DNA of 64,000 bases from Thermotoga neapolitana DSM 4359 (GCF_000018945.1 NC_011978.1:1820563-1884562), one strand, 5' to 3'; positions 47,978 through 56,133 are shown, counted from the first letter of the stretch. Made by a program: numbers and translations. Notes: generated from the letters alone by a model not told the origin.

Positions 47978-49110
47978 ATGAACAGCTCCATCGTTCTGAC
48001 AACCTCTTCTATCTCTTCATCGCTGAGTTCTGGAAACATGGGAAGGGCAAGACTTCTCTTCGAAAGTGATTCTGTCACAGGGAAATCTCCCTCTTTGTAA
48101 CCAAGGTCACCGAAACACCTCTGAAGGTGAAGAGGAAGTGGATAATAAATGGCCGTCTGGATTCCTCTTTCTGAGAGACCATTCTTCACCCTGTCTCTTG
48201 TTTCTTCGTTTTCAAACAGAACGACGTACTGGTGGAACACGTGGTACCTGAAACCCTTCTCCTCCACCCTTGGATAGATCACTGGAAGGTTTCTTTCTTC
48301 AAACAGTCTTTGATAAGTTCTCGCCACTCTCAATCTTTCCTCTGTCCACCTTTCAAGGTATCTGAGTTTCACCCTCAGGATCGCAGCGTGGATCTCATCG
48401 AGCCTTGAGTTGTATCCCACCTTCTCGTGGAAGTACTTCTTTCTTGCACCGTGCACCCTCAACGTTCTGCACTCTTCTGCGATCTGATCGCTGTCTGTCA
48501 CGATCATTCCGCCATCGCCGTAGGTTCCCAGGTTCTTGGTGGGAAAGAAGGAAAAGATCGCCGCATCACCGACAGAACCACTCTTTTTTACCTTGCCGTT
48601 TTCGAACTTCCACTCTGATCCAAAGGACTGGGCGCAATCTTCGAGAACCATCACACCGTATTTTTCCCTCAGGAAACTCAGTGCCTCAAGATCCATCGTT
48701 CTTCCAAAGAGGTGAACGACTACGACCGCCTTCACTTTCTCTTTTCTCAACACGTGTTCTAGATGGTTCAGGTCCATGTTGAACGTGCTCTCTTCCACAT
48801 CGACGAAGACCACCCTGGCACCGAGCCTGTAGGGGGCACTCGCTGTGGCAAAGAACGTGTAAGGTGTTGTGACCACCACATCACCTTTTTCCACTCCCAT
48901 CGCCTGCAGCGCGATGAGTAGTGCATCGCTTCCACTTGCAACACCTATTCCGTGTTTCACTCCGACAAACTCTGCCACTTCTTTCTCGAGTTTTTCCACG
49001 TTCTCTCCCAGTATCACCCTGCCTGATGCGATCACCCTGTCTATCGCGTCCAGGATCTCCCCTCTTATCTTCATGTACTGTCTTGTGAGATCAAAAAGTG
49101 GAATCATCCT
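47974..49110 (-). CDS. DegT/DnrJ/EryC1 family sugar aminotransferase
   Basis: A 378-residue PLP enzyme with the family start IPLFDLTRQYMKIRGEI, VTTPYTFFATASAPYRLGA, VLEDCAQSFGSEW and the PLP lysine in SFFPTKNLGTYGDGGM. It aminates nucleotide-linked keto sugars for surface polysaccharides. ATG 49110 is set by GGGGTGAGAGG; the frame to 49161 runs into tatD. The partner genes of sugar synthesis are not in this window. Confidence 0.9.
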   Translation of the reverse strand, partial: RMIPLFDLTRQYMKIRGEILDAIDRVIASGRVILGENVEKLEKEVAEFVGVKHGIGVASGSDALLIALQAMGVEKGDVVVTTPYTFFATASAPYRLGARVVFVDVEESTFNMDLNHLEHVLRKEKVKAVVVVHLFGRTMDLEALSFLREKYGVMVLEDCAQSFGSEWKFENGKVKKSGSVGDAAIFSFFPTKNLGTYGDGGMIVTDSDQIAEECRTLRVHGARKKYFHEKVGYNSRLDEIHAAILRVKLRYLERWTEERLRVARTYQRLFEERNLPVIYPRVEEKGFRYHVFHQYVVLFENEETRDRVKNGLSERGIQTAIYYPLPLHLQRCFGDLGYKEGDFPVTESLSKRSLALPMFPELSDEEIEEVVRTMELFI

Positions 49111-49111
49111 C

Positions 49112-49873
49112 TCACCCCTTGAAGAGCCTGATGGCGTTCTCAGTTGTTCTTTCTTCCACAACCGTACAGGACGTGTTCAGCACGTTCGCGATCGTCTCTA
49201 TCACGTACCTAAGATACTTCGGCTCGTTTCTTTTTCCCCTGAACGGCTGAGGTGGAAGGAAAGGACAGTCCGTCTCCAGAACGATGTGTTCAAGACCCAC
49301 CTTCCTCACCACTTCCCTCAGGGAATCGTTCTTCGGATAAGTCACAGGCCCTCCTATTCCAAGAAAAAATCCCAGGTCGACGAACCTCTTTGCCCACTCG
49401 TAGTTCGAAGAAAAAGCGTGGATCACTCCTCTTTTTTCTGGAAGCTTTTCACCTGAGAGTATCCTGTAGGCCTCCTCGTACGCTTCTCTCACGTGGACGA
49501 TGAGGGGAAGATCGAGCATCCGTGCAAGTTCTATCTGCTCGATGAAAACCCTCCTCTGGTCCTCTGGAGGAGAGATGTTTCTGAAAAAGTCAAGGCCCGT
49601 CTCTCCGATGGCAACGACCTTTTCACTTTCTGCAAGTTCCTTCAGTCTCTCTGCAAAATTTTCCGGTACACTCTTTGCTTCGTGTGGATGAATCCCCACC
49701 GAACAGAAGATCCTGTCGCTGAGTTTTGCAACTTCAAGGCTTTTTTTTGAATCCTCCAGATCCACTCCCACGTTCACAACAAAGTCGATTCCATCTTCTT
49801 CGAACCCTGCGATGATCCTCTCTCTGTCGCTGTCAAACTGATGGAAATGAAGGTGCGTGTGTGTATCCACCAT
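49112..49873 (-). CDS. tatD: TatD-family metal-dependent deoxyribonuclease
   Basis: 253 residues, TIM-barrel amidohydrolase type. Metal ligands: VDTHTHLHF, GETGLDFFR, LIVHVREA, GVIHAFSS and LETDCPFL. GKRNEPKYLRYVIETIA is the conserved end. ATG 49873 is preferred; upstream GTG/TTG codons in the same frame overlap the GGGGAGG site. It is divergent from cysE. From memory it is about three-quarters identical to T. maritima TM0667. Confidence 0.93.
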   Translation of the reverse strand: MVDTHTHLHFHQFDSDRERIIAGFEEDGIDFVVNVGVDLEDSKKSLEVAKLSDRIFCSVGIHPHEAKSVPENFAERLKELAESEKVVAIGETGLDFFRNISPPEDQRRVFIEQIELARMLDLPLIVHVREAYEEAYRILSGEKLPEKRGVIHAFSSNYEWAKRFVDLGFFLGIGGPVTYPKNDSLREVVRKVGLEHIVLETDCPFLPPQPFRGKRNEPKYLRYVIETIANVLNTSCTVVEERTTENAIRLFKG

Positions 49874-49912
49874 TGAAATCAACCTCCCCACGTGTTAATA
49901 TACTACCAGGAA

Positions 49913-49950
49913 TTTTTGTGATAAAGTGAACGCCTTCACCTTTTTGTGAT
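49913..49950. promoter_or_regulatory. Palindrome flanked by direct repeats upstream of cysE and tatD
   Basis: The palindrome GTGAA-CGCC-TTCAC (49926-49939) is flanked by identical TTTTTGTGAT copies at 49913-49922 and 49941-49950. The GTGAA-N4-TTCAC core equals the centre of Rex-type redox operators (TTGTGAANNNNTTCACAA), but the outer bases differ. It lies between the divergent tatD and cysE. Confidence 0.4.
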
Positions 49951-49981
49951 GGAAAGGTTTCTCTGTTCTTAACAATTAGGC

Positions 49982-49990
49982 TGGTATAAT
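49982..49990 (+). promoter_or_regulatory. Extended -10 promoter for cysE-cysK
   Basis: TGGTATAAT matches an extended -10 (TGn-TATAAT). No good -35 hexamer is seen at 17 bp, which an extended -10 can tolerate. The start would be near 49997, leaving under 30 nt before the first ATG at 50024. Confidence 0.65.
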
Positions 49991-50023
49991 TTGTGTGAAC
50001 AAACAGATCTGGAGGTGGTGGAT

Positions 50024-50080
50024 ATGGCATCGGGATGCGGCTGTTCAGGAAGGTGGGTGAGTTCTTCAAAGATTTTGTAA
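50024..50080 (+). CDS. Putative 18-codon cysteine-containing leader ORF overlapping the cysE start
   Basis: An ATG with the best ribosome site of the region (GGAGGTGG, 5 nt upstream) opens an 18-codon frame, Met-Ala-Ser-Gly-Cys-Gly-Cys-Ser and so on, ending TAA at 50080. It overlaps cysE, which begins 11 nt later in another frame. Two cysteine codons in a leader before cysteine biosynthesis genes suggest supply-dependent translation of cysE, but no experiment is known to me. It may also be chance. Confidence 0.4.
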   Translation: MASGCGCSGRWVSSSKIL

Positions 50081-50706
50081 ACACTTTCAGGCACATCTCA
50101 GAGGATCTTGAGATGTACCTCAAACTCGATCCCGCCGCAGAGAGTAAACTCCAGGTGTTCTTCTTCTACGCTTCCTTCCAGGGTCTTATGTGGTACAGGT
50201 TCGCTCATTTCTTTTACAGGTGGAGACTGAAGATCCTTGCCTACATCATCTACTACTTCGTACGTGTGGTGTTTTCCATGGACATTCATCCCGCCGCTCA
50301 GATCGCCCCAGGTGTGGTGATAGACCATGGAATTGGGGTGGTCATAGGGAGCACCGCAACGGTGGGGAGAGGTACTCTCATCTACCACGGAGTAACGCTG
50401 GGAACGAAAAAGCCCTGTGGTGGAAAGCGCCATCCCGACATCGGTGAGAACGTGATGATAGGAACAGGGGCGAAGATCCTCGGCCCGATAAAGGTGGGAA
50501 ACAACGCCGTCGTTGGCGCAAACGCCGTTGTTCTGGAAGACGTTCCGGATGGGGCGGTCGTTGTAGGTGTTCCGGCGAAAATCGTCAAATGGAGGAGGGA
50601 TATGTGCGATGATGGAGAGGTTGATAGGGAACACTCCGATAGTGAGACTGGATTCGGTGGACTCGAGGATATTCTTGAAACTGGAGAAAAACAATCCAGG
50701 AGGTAG
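50035..50706 (+). CDS. cysE: Serine O-acetyltransferase
   Basis: 223 residues. The N-terminal helical part is short; the left-handed beta-helix has IHPAAQIAPGVVIDHGIG, IYHGVTLGTKKPCGGKRHPD and NVMIGTGAKILGPIKVG. VPAKIVKW closes the helix. It makes O-acetylserine for cysK. No better start than ATG 50035 exists in frame, but its ribosome site is 17 nt away, so initiation may depend on the overlapping leader ORF. The last about 33 codons overlap cysK in another frame. Confidence 0.93.
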   Translation: MRLFRKVGEFFKDFVNTFRHISEDLEMYLKLDPAAESKLQVFFFYASFQGLMWYRFAHFFYRWRLKILAYIIYYFVRVVFSMDIHPAAQIAPGVVIDHGIGVVIGSTATVGRGTLIYHGVTLGTKKPCGGKRHPDIGENVMIGTGAKILGPIKVGNNAVVGANAVVLEDVPDGAVVVGVPAKIVKWRRDMCDDGEVDREHSDSETGFGGLEDILETGEKQSRR

Positions 50707-51484
50707 CGTTAAAGACAGACCCGCTCTCTTCATGATCCTCGACGCAGAGAAAAGGGGTCTTCTAAAAAACGGAATAGTGGAACCAACGAGCGGAAACATG
50801 GGAATCGCCATAGCGATGATCGGTGCAAAGAGGGGTCATCGAGTGATACTCACAATGCCAGAGACGATGAGTGTGGAAAGAAGAAAGGTTTTAAAGATGC
50901 TCGGAGCAGAACTCGTGCTCACCCCTGGGGACCTTGGAATGAAAGGGGCCATAGAGAAGGCAAAAGAGATCGCACAGGAGACGGGAGCACACATGCTTCA
51001 GCAGTTCGAAAACCCATACAACGTCTATTCCCATCAGTTCACAACGGGGCCCGAGATCCTGAGGCAGATGGATTACCAGATAGATGCCTTCGTTGCGGGC
51101 GTGGGAACAGGGGGAACGATCAGCGGTGTTGGAAGGGTCCTGAAGACCTTTTTCGGAGACAGAGTGAAGGTGGTGGCCGTTGAGCCGGCAAAATCCCCTG
51201 TTCTCTCCGGTGGACAGCCCGGAAAGCACGCCATACAGGGAATAGGAGCTGGGTTTGTTCCGAAGATTCTCGACAGGTCTGTGATAGATGAAGTGATCAC
51301 CGTCGAAGACGAGGAAGCCTACGACATGGCGAGGTACCTTGCGAAAAAAGAGGGTCTCCTTGTGGGAGTCTCCTCCGGTGCGAACGTCGCCGCCGCACTG
51401 AAAGTGGCACAGAAACTCGGAAAAGACGCAAGGGTCGTGACCATCGCACCCGACCACGCAGAAAGATATCTGAGCATCCTGTGA
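50609..51484 (+). CDS. cysK: Cysteine synthase (O-acetylserine sulfhydrylase)
   Basis: 291-residue PLP enzyme. GNTPIVRLDSV at the start, PLP lysine in NPGGSVKDRPA, substrate loop EPTSGNMGIAIAMIGAKRG, and the phosphate cup GVGTGGTISGVGRVLK. It joins sulfide to O-acetylserine. ATG 50609 (or 50612) has GGAGGAGGG 9 nt upstream; this start lies 98 bp inside cysE. The longer frame from 50567 adds unrelated residues. The GTGA at its end starts the next gene. Confidence 0.95.
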   Translation: MMERLIGNTPIVRLDSVDSRIFLKLEKNNPGGSVKDRPALFMILDAEKRGLLKNGIVEPTSGNMGIAIAMIGAKRGHRVILTMPETMSVERRKVLKMLGAELVLTPGDLGMKGAIEKAKEIAQETGAHMLQQFENPYNVYSHQFTTGPEILRQMDYQIDAFVAGVGTGGTISGVGRVLKTFFGDRVKVVAVEPAKSPVLSGGQPGKHAIQGIGAGFVPKILDRSVIDEVITVEDEEAYDMARYLAKKEGLLVGVSSGANVAAALKVAQKLGKDARVVTIAPDHAERYLSIL

Positions 51485-51912
51485 AGGGAACGTACATCCT
51501 GCTTCTGAAACTCGAAAAAAGCGTCACTTTGAAACACGGAAAGAAAACCTCACAACTGAAACCGGGCTACTACGCCTACGTGGGATCTGCAATGGGGGGA
51601 TTCTCAAAGAGGATCCCCCGTTATTTCTTAGGTCCTCAGAAAAAGCACTGGCACATAGACCACCTCCTTGATCATGCAAAGATCGCAGGACTGGTCATGT
51701 TCCACGGAAAAAGACTGGAGGAAAAGATAGCGGGTGTGTTATCATCATATTTTGAAGGCATAGAAGGTTTCGGTGCCAGTGATCTTGATGTGAAGACCTG
51801 TCTTTTTCGTGTTGATCCCGTCGAACTTTTTTCTCTTCTGGGGGGATTCCGTGAGAATAGAGATACTCGACGGCCACAGAAACATCGGGGGAAACAAGAT
51901 CAGGGTGGTTGA
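51481..51912 (+). CDS. DUF123 (GIY-YIG-like) protein
   Basis: 143 residues. GTYILLLKLEK, LKPGYYAYVGSAMGGFSKRI and KKHWHIDHLLDHAKI are the DUF123/COG1833 signature, distant relatives of GIY-YIG nucleases. The family is often fused to endonuclease III in other organisms, suggesting a DNA repair role, unproven. GTG 51481 overlaps the cysK stop. The C-terminal about 20 residues overlap the next gene and are low-complexity. Confidence 0.82.
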   Translation: MKGTYILLLKLEKSVTLKHGKKTSQLKPGYYAYVGSAMGGFSKRIPRYFLGPQKKHWHIDHLLDHAKIAGLVMFHGKRLEEKIAGVLSSYFEGIEGFGASDLDVKTCLFRVDPVELFSLLGGFRENRDTRRPQKHRGKQDQGG

Positions 51913-53413
51913 CTCTGAAAACGACGCCTTCCTTCTCGATTTCGGTCTCAACTTCTCCAGATGGGGGGAGTTCTTCGAAGAGTTCCTGAACCCAAGAACA
52001 GGGAGGATCCTCCACGACCTTTTGAAACTCAACATGGTTCCCCGTCTGAACATCTACAGAGAAGACCTCTTCGATGGAAAGTTCGAAGACCCGGTGAATT
52101 ACTCCTTTCTTTTCCTGAGCCACGCCCACGCAGACCACACCGGAATGGTCGGTCTCATAGATGAAAAGATCCCCCTTCTCATGACTGGTGAAACTCTTGC
52201 TGTGATGAACGCAAGTGTGAAGACAACCAACTCGAACGTTCTCATCCAGCTCGATGGAAAAAAGAGAAGAAAAGCATCAGAAAAAGACGTGGAAAACGGT
52301 ATCAGACCTGATCTCACGGTGAGCGGAAGATCGAAAGACACAGAGGAACTTGAAAGGTGCATCTCCTTTCCGGAAAAGACAGAACTCGATGACTACAGAA
52401 CGGTTGAGATGAGTACTCTCTGGAAGGACGACCTCTTCGTCGAGCCCGTCTATCACTCCGTGATCGGTGCAGCCGGTCTTGTGGTGAAGGTGGATGGGTT
52501 CTGGCTCGCCTACACCGGTGACTTCAGAACGGGCCCGGAGACACCAGAGGAAGAACGTTACTGGCTGGACACACTGGGCGAAAAGAGACTATCACTTTCT
52601 CTTCGAACGTTTCAGTTTTTTGAAAAACTGAAGGACAAGCGCCCCATCGTCCTCATCGTCGAAGGAACAAGACTGGCAAGAGAAGAGAACGTGGAAAACA
52701 CAGAAAAAGACGTCTACGAAAACGCAACGAAGGTCTTCAGAAAGACAAAAAACCTGATACTCGTTGACTTCCCAGTTAGACACCTCGAAAGGCTCTTCAC
52801 CTTCCTGAAAGTCTGCATGGAAAACAACAGAAAACTCGTTCTCATGCCAAAAGACTACGCCTATCTCATCGAAATGGAACGCGTGGAGCCACTCTGGAAA
52901 CTTTCCGAAGAAGAGAAAAGCCACATCAGGGTGTATCACCCCGGAAAACTGACCTACATAAACCTGGAAAAAGAGGCACTCATCAAAGCAAAGAGTGAGG
53001 GTATCCTCATACCTCCCAATGAGATAAACTACTCCCCCGGAGAGTACACACTGGTTGCAGGCTACTGGGACTTTCCACACATCCTCGATCTCGACGAGAA
53101 CGTTTTGAACGGTGCCATCTACATTCACTCCACCAGCGAGGCCTACACGGAAGAGCAGGAAATCGATGCAAGGCGCTTCATGAACTGGCTCAGATACTTC
53201 AACATAAAACCGTTCGGCCTGAAGGAGCGAAACGGAAGTGTGGTCTTCACAAAAGAGTTCCACGCCTCGGGCCACGTTTCACCGAGAAGCCTCGAGGCGA
53301 TCCTGAACGATCTGAAACCAGACTACATCGTACCCGTTCACACGCTGAACCCGAACTGGTTCGTCGAACGCTGGAAAGAGAGAGTCCTTCTGAATGATGT
53401 GATTGTGCTATAA
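51851..53413 (+). CDS. Beta-CASP metallo-beta-lactamase nuclease (RNase J-like)
   Basis: 520 residues. Metal site SHAHADHTG with IGGNKIRV at the start and AYTGDFR; beta-CASP motif regions around 250-400 (EGTRLAREE) and the C-terminal SGHVSPRSLEAILNDLKPDY with VPVHT, which are motifs B and C. Such proteins cut or trim RNA. Its N-terminal half has an insertion between motifs (about 100-190). It is shorter than canonical RNase J and lacks its C-terminal dimerisation domain. GTG 51851 has GGGGGGATT upstream. Confidence 0.82.
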   Translation: MRIEILDGHRNIGGNKIRVVDSENDAFLLDFGLNFSRWGEFFEEFLNPRTGRILHDLLKLNMVPRLNIYREDLFDGKFEDPVNYSFLFLSHAHADHTGMVGLIDEKIPLLMTGETLAVMNASVKTTNSNVLIQLDGKKRRKASEKDVENGIRPDLTVSGRSKDTEELERCISFPEKTELDDYRTVEMSTLWKDDLFVEPVYHSVIGAAGLVVKVDGFWLAYTGDFRTGPETPEEERYWLDTLGEKRLSLSLRTFQFFEKLKDKRPIVLIVEGTRLAREENVENTEKDVYENATKVFRKTKNLILVDFPVRHLERLFTFLKVCMENNRKLVLMPKDYAYLIEMERVEPLWKLSEEEKSHIRVYHPGKLTYINLEKEALIKAKSEGILIPPNEINYSPGEYTLVAGYWDFPHILDLDENVLNGAIYIHSTSEAYTEEQEIDARRFMNWLRYFNIKPFGLKERNGSVVFTKEFHASGHVSPRSLEAILNDLKPDYIVPVHTLNPNWFVERWKERVLLNDVIVL

Positions 53414-53414
53414 T
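53406..53414 (+). promoter_or_regulatory. Extended -10 promoter for acpP
   Basis: TGCTATAAT (extended -10) straddles the stop codon of the nuclease gene, so acpP can be transcribed separately. TSS would be about 53421, leaving a 25-nt leader with GGGAGGTGG. Confidence 0.65.
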
Positions 53415-53446
53415 TTGTTCTGACACTTCTAAAGGGAGGTGGAAAG

Positions 53447-53692
53447 GTGGCAAGCAGAGAGGAGATCCTTTCGAAAGTGAAGAGCATAATCTCAGAGAAA
53501 CTAGGAGTGGACGAAGAACAGGTCACGGAAGAGGCAAAACTCATAGACGATCTTGGAGCGGACTCTCTCGACCTTGTCGATCTCGTGATGGACTTCGAAA
53601 GCGAGTTCGGTGTGAAAGTGGACGATGCAGACCTTGAGAAGATCTCGACGGTGGGCGACATAGTCAGTTACATCGAAAAGAAATTGGGGTGA
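53447..53692 (+). CDS. acpP: Acyl carrier protein
   Basis: 81 residues, acidic, four helices. The phosphopantetheine serine is in GADSLDLVDLVMDFE. It carries acyl chains in fatty acid synthesis and is modified by AcpS (26.7 kb). GTG 53447 with a GGGAGGTGG site. It stands alone, with its own promoter and terminator; no fab genes adjoin it. Confidence 0.97.
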   Translation: MASREEILSKVKSIISEKLGVDEEQVTEEAKLIDDLGADSLDLVDLVMDFESEFGVKVDDADLEKISTVGDIVSYIEKKLG

Positions 53693-53706
53693 GCTCGCCT
53701 CACCCC
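53686..53706. terminator. Bidirectional terminator between acpP and the NYN gene
   Basis: GGGGTGAG and CTCACCCC form a perfect 8-bp stem around CTCGC. It covers the acpP stop and the convergent NYN gene's stop. Plus side is followed by CTTTCT; minus side by AATTTCTTTT. Confidence 0.8.
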
Positions 53707-54635
53707 CTTTCTATCTCCTCCGGTGTGATCAGTCTGATCCTTCCTGAAAGTTCGTACTCTCTGAACCTGTCCCCACTCAGAACGACCGCCCCCATGGAGA
53801 TCGCAAGAGACACGATCAGACGATCCGCAGGAGACTCGAAGAAAACGTTCGGTGATTCCTTCCACCTCCTGAACCTCTCCCTTTCTGAAACGGGAAGAAC
53901 AAACTCTGCGTTCCTGTCGAAGACGATCCTGTAGGGAAAGAAAAAATCTTCGAAGATGGAGAGCTTTTCAAAGATTCTGTAAATGTACGAAACAGAGAGG
54001 TTCCCCCTCCACAGGAGGTTGCTCCCATCAAGAACAATCGGACAGACAGGTTTTCTCACAACGGCCGCAACAACGTAAGGATGAACCTTCAGAGATTCAA
54101 TCCTGCTTTTCTCAGAAGCCGGCAAAATCCTGTAGAAACTTCTCAACTCCTTCACCTTCTCTTCACTCAACTCCTCAAGCGAGAGTTCCTCGATGTGCTT
54201 CAAAATATCCGTCTCTTTACTTTCTTCCTCTTCCTCGTCGACATCTTCCAGATGAAGGTAAAGGTCCAGGAAGTCTCTCTTTCCGAGTTTCATCCTGAGA
54301 GAATTCGCCTTCTGAATGAACTCATCGACGTTTTTTGTCTTCAGCATCCTTTTGAGTTTTTCTGAAGGAAGAGGAAACTTCTTTGGAGAGTACCAGAAGA
54401 GAATCTCAAGAACGTCCACCTCATCGACCCCCAGGATCTTCGAGGCAAAAGAAAGATCGCCCTTCAGCGCCTTTCTCACGGCAAGTTCGAAGATGTCAAC
54501 CGGAACATCCACCTCGGAGAGCCTTCCAAGAAAGATCCCCTTTAAGACCTTCAGATCCTTCTCCTTCCAGTTTCTTCTTCTGAGAAGAAAAAAAAAGTCG
54601 TTTCTTGCTTCAAGGAGTACCTTCCTCATCTGCAT
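53700..54635 (-). CDS. Protein with C-terminal NYN/PIN-like ribonuclease domain
   Basis: 311 residues. The first about 180 are helical with no family I can name (acidic run DEEEEESKETD in the middle). The C-terminal about 120 carry CPIVLDGSNLLWRG, YRIVFDRNAEFVLP, FFESPADRLIVSLA and VVLSGDRFREYE, the aspartates expected for a NYN/Zc3h12a-type PIN nuclease. Likely an RNase. Start ATG 54635 overlaps the upstream DUF62 gene by 10 bp. Confidence 0.7.
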   Translation of the reverse strand: MQMRKVLLEARNDFFFLLRRRNWKEKDLKVLKGIFLGRLSEVDVPVDIFELAVRKALKGDLSFASKILGVDEVDVLEILFWYSPKKFPLPSEKLKRMLKTKNVDEFIQKANSLRMKLGKRDFLDLYLHLEDVDEEEEESKETDILKHIEELSLEELSEEKVKELRSFYRILPASEKSRIESLKVHPYVVAAVVRKPVCPIVLDGSNLLWRGNLSVSYIYRIFEKLSIFEDFFFPYRIVFDRNAEFVLPVSERERFRRWKESPNVFFESPADRLIVSLAISMGAVVLSGDRFREYELSGRIRLITPEEIERG

Positions 54636-55417
54636 ATCTCTATCTCGTCTCCTTCTTTCACAGAGAGAACTTCTCTTGCATCTCCCATGTTCACCGCCAC
54701 TTCAAGAAAGCCGGCGCTGTCTGGGTGAACAAGGAGTTCCCCTCTTTCCACATCACCGAAGGCCCTCGTGACGGTCGCCCTGTACTCTTTCTTTCCAACC
54801 TTCACTCTCACCACGTCGTCGAAGTCCACTCCAAGGCTCATGAACATCTCGAAGGGAATGTTCGTTGAGACGTTCCCGAAGGTGTCCACAACGGCAATCT
54901 CGCCGATCACACAGTCTTCCTTCAGGGTGGGTTTTCTCATCTTCAAGGCCTCGTACGAGAGAAGCCTTTCTCCCACCTTTTCCATCGGAAGACCCATGTC
55001 AAGGTGTGCCGCAACGGGAGCGAAGATGTCCCGCCCGTGGAAGGTGAAGGAAGGACTTTTTTTGTAGAACAGTTCTCTGTTCTCTATTTCTCTGATCTCT
55101 GCCACTCCGTACTCTTCTGCGACAACCGTGAGAACACCGTTATCAGGGGCAACAAAGAAGAGATCGTTCCTGGTCTTCATGACGATCGCTTTTCTTGCGG
55201 TTCCCACACCGTAGTCGACAACAACGAGGAACACCGTGGAGGGTGGAAAATCCAGTGACGCACGATAGAGCACATGGGACGCCTTTCTCACGTTGAAGGG
55301 TTCTATCTCGTGCGTGATGTCTATGATCTCGGCGGATGGGTTTATCCTCTTGATCACCGCCTTTGCGACTCCCACGTAGTGGCTTTTCAGGCCCCAGTCT
55401 GTGAGAAAGCCGATCAT
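54626..55417 (-). CDS. SAM hydroxide adenosyltransferase family protein (DUF62)
   Basis: 263 residues. N-terminal LTDWGLKSHYVGVAKAVIKR, IIDITHEIEPFNVRKA, VAPDNGVLTVV and FTFHGRDIFAPVAAHL match the family, which hydrolyses S-adenosylmethionine to adenosine and methionine and is related to fluorinase. The usual VVDPGVGT reads VVDYGVGT here. The C-terminal domain (about 165-263) is a beta barrel. ATG has GGAGGGGG upstream. TATAAT on the minus strand at 55469-55464 may be its -10. Confidence 0.9.
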   Translation of the reverse strand: MIGFLTDWGLKSHYVGVAKAVIKRINPSAEIIDITHEIEPFNVRKASHVLYRASLDFPPSTVFLVVVDYGVGTARKAIVMKTRNDLFFVAPDNGVLTVVAEEYGVAEIREIENRELFYKKSPSFTFHGRDIFAPVAAHLDMGLPMEKVGERLLSYEALKMRKPTLKEDCVIGEIAVVDTFGNVSTNIPFEMFMSLGVDFDDVVRVKVGKKEYRATVTRAFGDVERGELLVHPDSAGFLEVAVNMGDAREVLSVKEGDEIEICR

Positions 55418-55519
55418 ATTTCCCCCTCCATTTTTTTGAATTGTTTCACTGTTTTATGGTATTATTATAGCGTGATCATTCGTTCGTATCCCGCCCGAGC
55501 CCGCCGGGCCGTGGGGAAA

Positions 55520-55550
55520 GAGAAAGGGGAGGTTTTCCCTCCCCTTTCTC
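55520..55550 (-). terminator. Strong terminator after rubredoxin
   Basis: GAGAAAGGGGAGG and CCTCCCCTTTCTC form a perfect 13-bp stem with a 5-nt loop, just downstream of the rubredoxin stop on the minus strand, followed by TTTCCCC. It ends the rubrerythrin-SOR-rubredoxin operon. Confidence 0.85.
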
Positions 55551-55566
55551 CGTGAGACTTCTCCGA

Positions 55567-55728
55567 TCACTCCACAGGTTCAAAGTCTTCCTTCGAGGCT
55601 CCACAGAGTGGACATACCCAGTCATCTGGCAGTTCCTCGAAAGGTGTTCCGGGTTCGATCCCGCTGTCAGGATCCCCCTTCTCCGGATCGTAGATGTAAC
55701 CACAGAGTGTGCACCTGTACTTCTTCAT
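55567..55728 (-). CDS. Rubredoxin
   Basis: 53 residues: [18 protein letters not shown] then [14 protein letters not shown], the two CxxCG iron-binding loops of rubredoxin. It donates electrons to the superoxide reductase and rubrerythrin encoded just upstream. ATG 55728 with GAGGTGAG upstream, 9 bp after the SOR gene. Confident from the complete motif set. Confidence 0.97.
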   Translation of the reverse strand: MKKYRCTLCGYIYDPEKGDPDSGIEPGTPFEELPDDWVCPLCGASKEDFEPVE

Positions 55729-55737
55729 GGACTCACC

Positions 55738-56133
55738 TCACTCCTCGACAGTGATCTTTTTGCTACTTTCCCAAAGACCGTGTATGTTGCAGAAAGACAG
55801 CGCGAGTATGGTACCCGATCTGTTCAATTTTAACACGGTCGTGACGACGGGCTCCGTGTAGACGAAACCAGTGTTCGGCCCCTGAACAGACTCTCCATGC
55901 GCGTTGAACTCGTACCTTCCCACCTCGTAAACGTAGGGATCACCGTCTGGCTGGAAGAAGACCTTGATCCACCTGATGTGGTGCTCCGTCGTGTTGGGAT
56001 GTGGGATTTCTTTTCCCACGGTGACGGTGATCTGAACCGCTTCTCCCTTCTTCACCTTCTCTGGTGCCTCTATAACCGGAACGTGCTTTTCCTTTTTGAA
56101 ATCCTCCGTTTTGATGAAATCAGAAAGTTTCAT
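55738..56133 (-). CDS. Superoxide reductase (neelaredoxin type)
   Basis: 131 residues, class II SOR without a desulforedoxin domain. The ligands of the Fe site are visible: KEKHVP, HPNTTEHHI and the Cys/His pair FCNIHGLW, plus the catalytic Glu in TEDFKKEKHVPV. It reduces superoxide to peroxide without making oxygen, using rubredoxin electrons. It is the middle gene of the oxygen-defence operon. Confidence 0.96.
   Translation of the reverse strand: MKLSDFIKTEDFKKEKHVPVIEAPEKVKKGEAVQITVTVGKEIPHPNTTEHHIRWIKVFFQPDGDPYVYEVGRYEFNAHGESVQGPNTGFVYTEPVVTTVLKLNRSGTILALSFCNIHGLWESSKKITVEE

Noticed and set aside
55480..55515. GTTCGTATCCCGCC plus a GC-rich hairpin, looking like a tRNA T-arm
   Set aside because: No acceptor stem, D-arm or anticodon arm can be placed around it on either strand; it is GC-rich intergenic sequence beside the terminator.
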